From Chlamydiales bacterium (GTDB lineage: Bacteria > Chlamydiota > Chlamydiia > Chlamydiales > JAACFD01), in NCBI GenBank assembly GCA_009937555.1, contig JAACFD010000125.1, positions 1-6,236 on the forward strand: a stretch of 6,236 bases of DNA. Direction: 5' to 3'. A program made the translations under genes and the position numbers. Each line of letters opens with the position of its first letter. The stretch's first letter is position 1. This document shows, one piece after another, positions 5,185-6,236 of this stretch. Below the pieces are notes generated by a model, which saw only the letters and a list, made by a program, of their open reading frames with translations, was not told the DNA's origin and searched no databases.

Positions 5185-6236
5185 CTATATTAGTTTACGA
5201 AATTTAATAAAAGCTACGCTAAAAAATGCGATGAAGGGTATCCAGATAGCTAGAGGAGGGTAAATTACATTACTTTCTGCTAAGATAATGCAAGACTCTA
5301 GCAGCATAAAAAAACTAATAAAGATTAAAAGAGAGAAGCTGAATATGTAGAAAATAGGCAGGCTTCTTGTGAATCGTAATAAAAAGGGAGCAGGTCCTAA
5401 AAAAGCTAGCAAGGCTGCAAAAGGTAGCGCAAGTTTATAGTGAAAATGGGTAAGAATAATGGAGTCATCATCGTTTTTAGGATAGTGATAGCTTGGTAGA
5501 GTAAAAAATAGTTGAGATAGAGATTGAGATGGGGGAGGTAGCACTAGTGATGATAAAGAAGAAGGGTCTACTAACATTTCAGGAAATATAATTGAGCGTT
5601 CTGATTTTTCCTTAGATAAAGTTCCCGCTTCGCTTTGTTTTAAAAAGTCTACATAATGCCCCTTTGGAGGTGATTCTGATAAGCTGAGCTTTCGCATGTG
5701 AACAATATGATTAAAATCCTTTATCCAAAAAACATCTTCTAGCTCTAAAGAAGATGCATGGAAGTCCTTAAACACAACTCTTGAATCATCCTGCAACTTT
5801 AACTGATGCATTTTAAAATGCTTATTTCCCTGTTGAAATCCATGAAAGAATTTATCCTCAAACTGAGTTATGTAGGTACTCGCTTTGGGCATAATAAATT
5901 CTGTATTTGTGTACAGAAAGAGCATGCAAAAACTTACAAAGCAGAAAAATGGATAGAATAGCTTTCTATAAGACAAGCCTCCAGTTAATAAAGCAAGTAT
6001 CTCTTTACTCATAATACTGTAAGAGAGCACACGCACAGAAGAAATAAGTATAGCAAGAGGTAAAAGAAGGTAAGCTTTAGCTAACAGGTTAAATAAATAA
6101 TAAAGTAGTAAGCTGCTTACAGGAATAGTAGAGTAGGTGAACCATTTAAAACGGACTGAATAATCCAACAAGACAAATAGGAAACAAAAACCTAAAAGGA
6201 ATAAAAATGTTGTTTTGCTAAGCTCTTTGAAAAAAT
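5185..6236 (-). CDS. LptF/LptG-family LPS export permease, 5' partial
   Basis: LptF and LptG form the inner-membrane core of the LptB2FGC transporter that extracts LPS and sends it to the outer membrane. The frame stays open to the window edge: upstream of the TTG at 6169-6171 another 21 codons encode FFKELSKTTFLFLLGFCF and onward, the expected first membrane helix, so that TTG is not the start. The visible 349 residues show six membrane segments: roughly 8-24, 39-70, 93-111, then after a periplasmic domain (about 115-265) 266-288, 291-318 and 324-345. Family signatures include the LLPLAILISS segment, the coupling-helix-like TGGLSYRKLFYP, and the terminal YPPLAIWIPF helix. I cannot separate LptF from LptG. 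alr follows 34 bp downstream. The distal gene upstream, outside the window, may be its partner. Confidence 0.85.
   Translation of the reverse strand, partial: FFKELSKTTFLFLLGFCFLFVLLDYSVRFKWFTYSTIPVSSLLLYYLFNLLAKAYLLLPLAILISSVRVLSYSIMSKEILALLTGGLSYRKLFYPFFCFVSFCMLFLYTNTEFIMPKASTYITQFEDKFFHGFQQGNKHFKMHQLKLQDDSRVVFKDFHASSLELEDVFWIKDFNHIVHMRKLSLSESPPKGHYVDFLKQSEAGTLSKEKSERSIIFPEMLVDPSSLSSLVLPPPSQSLSQLFFTLPSYHYPKNDDDSIILTHFHYKLALPFAALLAFLGPAPFLLRFTRSLPIFYIFSFSLLIFISFFMLLESCIILAESNVIYPPLAIWIPFIAFFSVAFIKFRKLI

Overview
The window is AT-rich DNA from a Gram-negative bacterium. An LptF/LptG-type permease (lipopolysaccharide export) and an alanine racemase (peptidoglycan D-alanine supply) show an envelope with both LPS and peptidoglycan. 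Low GC, a lysine-rich lipase-like protein and a large orphan protein suggest a host-associated or intracellular lineage. A member of the Chlamydiota outside Chlamydiaceae is my best guess. That rests on recollection: Chlamydia carries LptF/G-like permeases beside a large uncharacterised protein, while Chlamydiaceae lack a classical Alr. The lineage call is low confidence.

Layout. The 3' end of a thiol peroxidase gene (tpx, + strand) opens the window. It converges on, and overlaps by 11 bp, a gene on the - strand for a 380-residue lipase-like alpha/beta hydrolase. A divergent intergenic region of about 235 bp follows, holding a palindrome cluster and a good sigma-70-type promoter for the next + strand gene. 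That gene encodes a 724-residue protein of unknown function (start reassigned to the ATG at 1593). Its stop is followed by about 190 bp of non-coding sequence, ending in a strong rho-independent terminator whose T-tract runs into the alr stop codon. From the right edge, an LptF/LptG-family permease (5' end outside the window) and alr lie on the - strand, 34 bp apart, and are probably co-transcribed.

How the genes relate. The permease and alr form a plausible envelope-biogenesis unit. tpx is an antioxidant gene. The lipase-like and 724-residue proteins are divergently arranged and might share regulation. I find no RNA gene, CRISPR array, insertion sequence or complete new multi-gene system. 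The points most worth a second look are a degenerate Sac/PTP-like CX5R loop (Arg replaced by His) in the 724-residue protein, and an alanine racemase with several substituted active-site and entryway residues.
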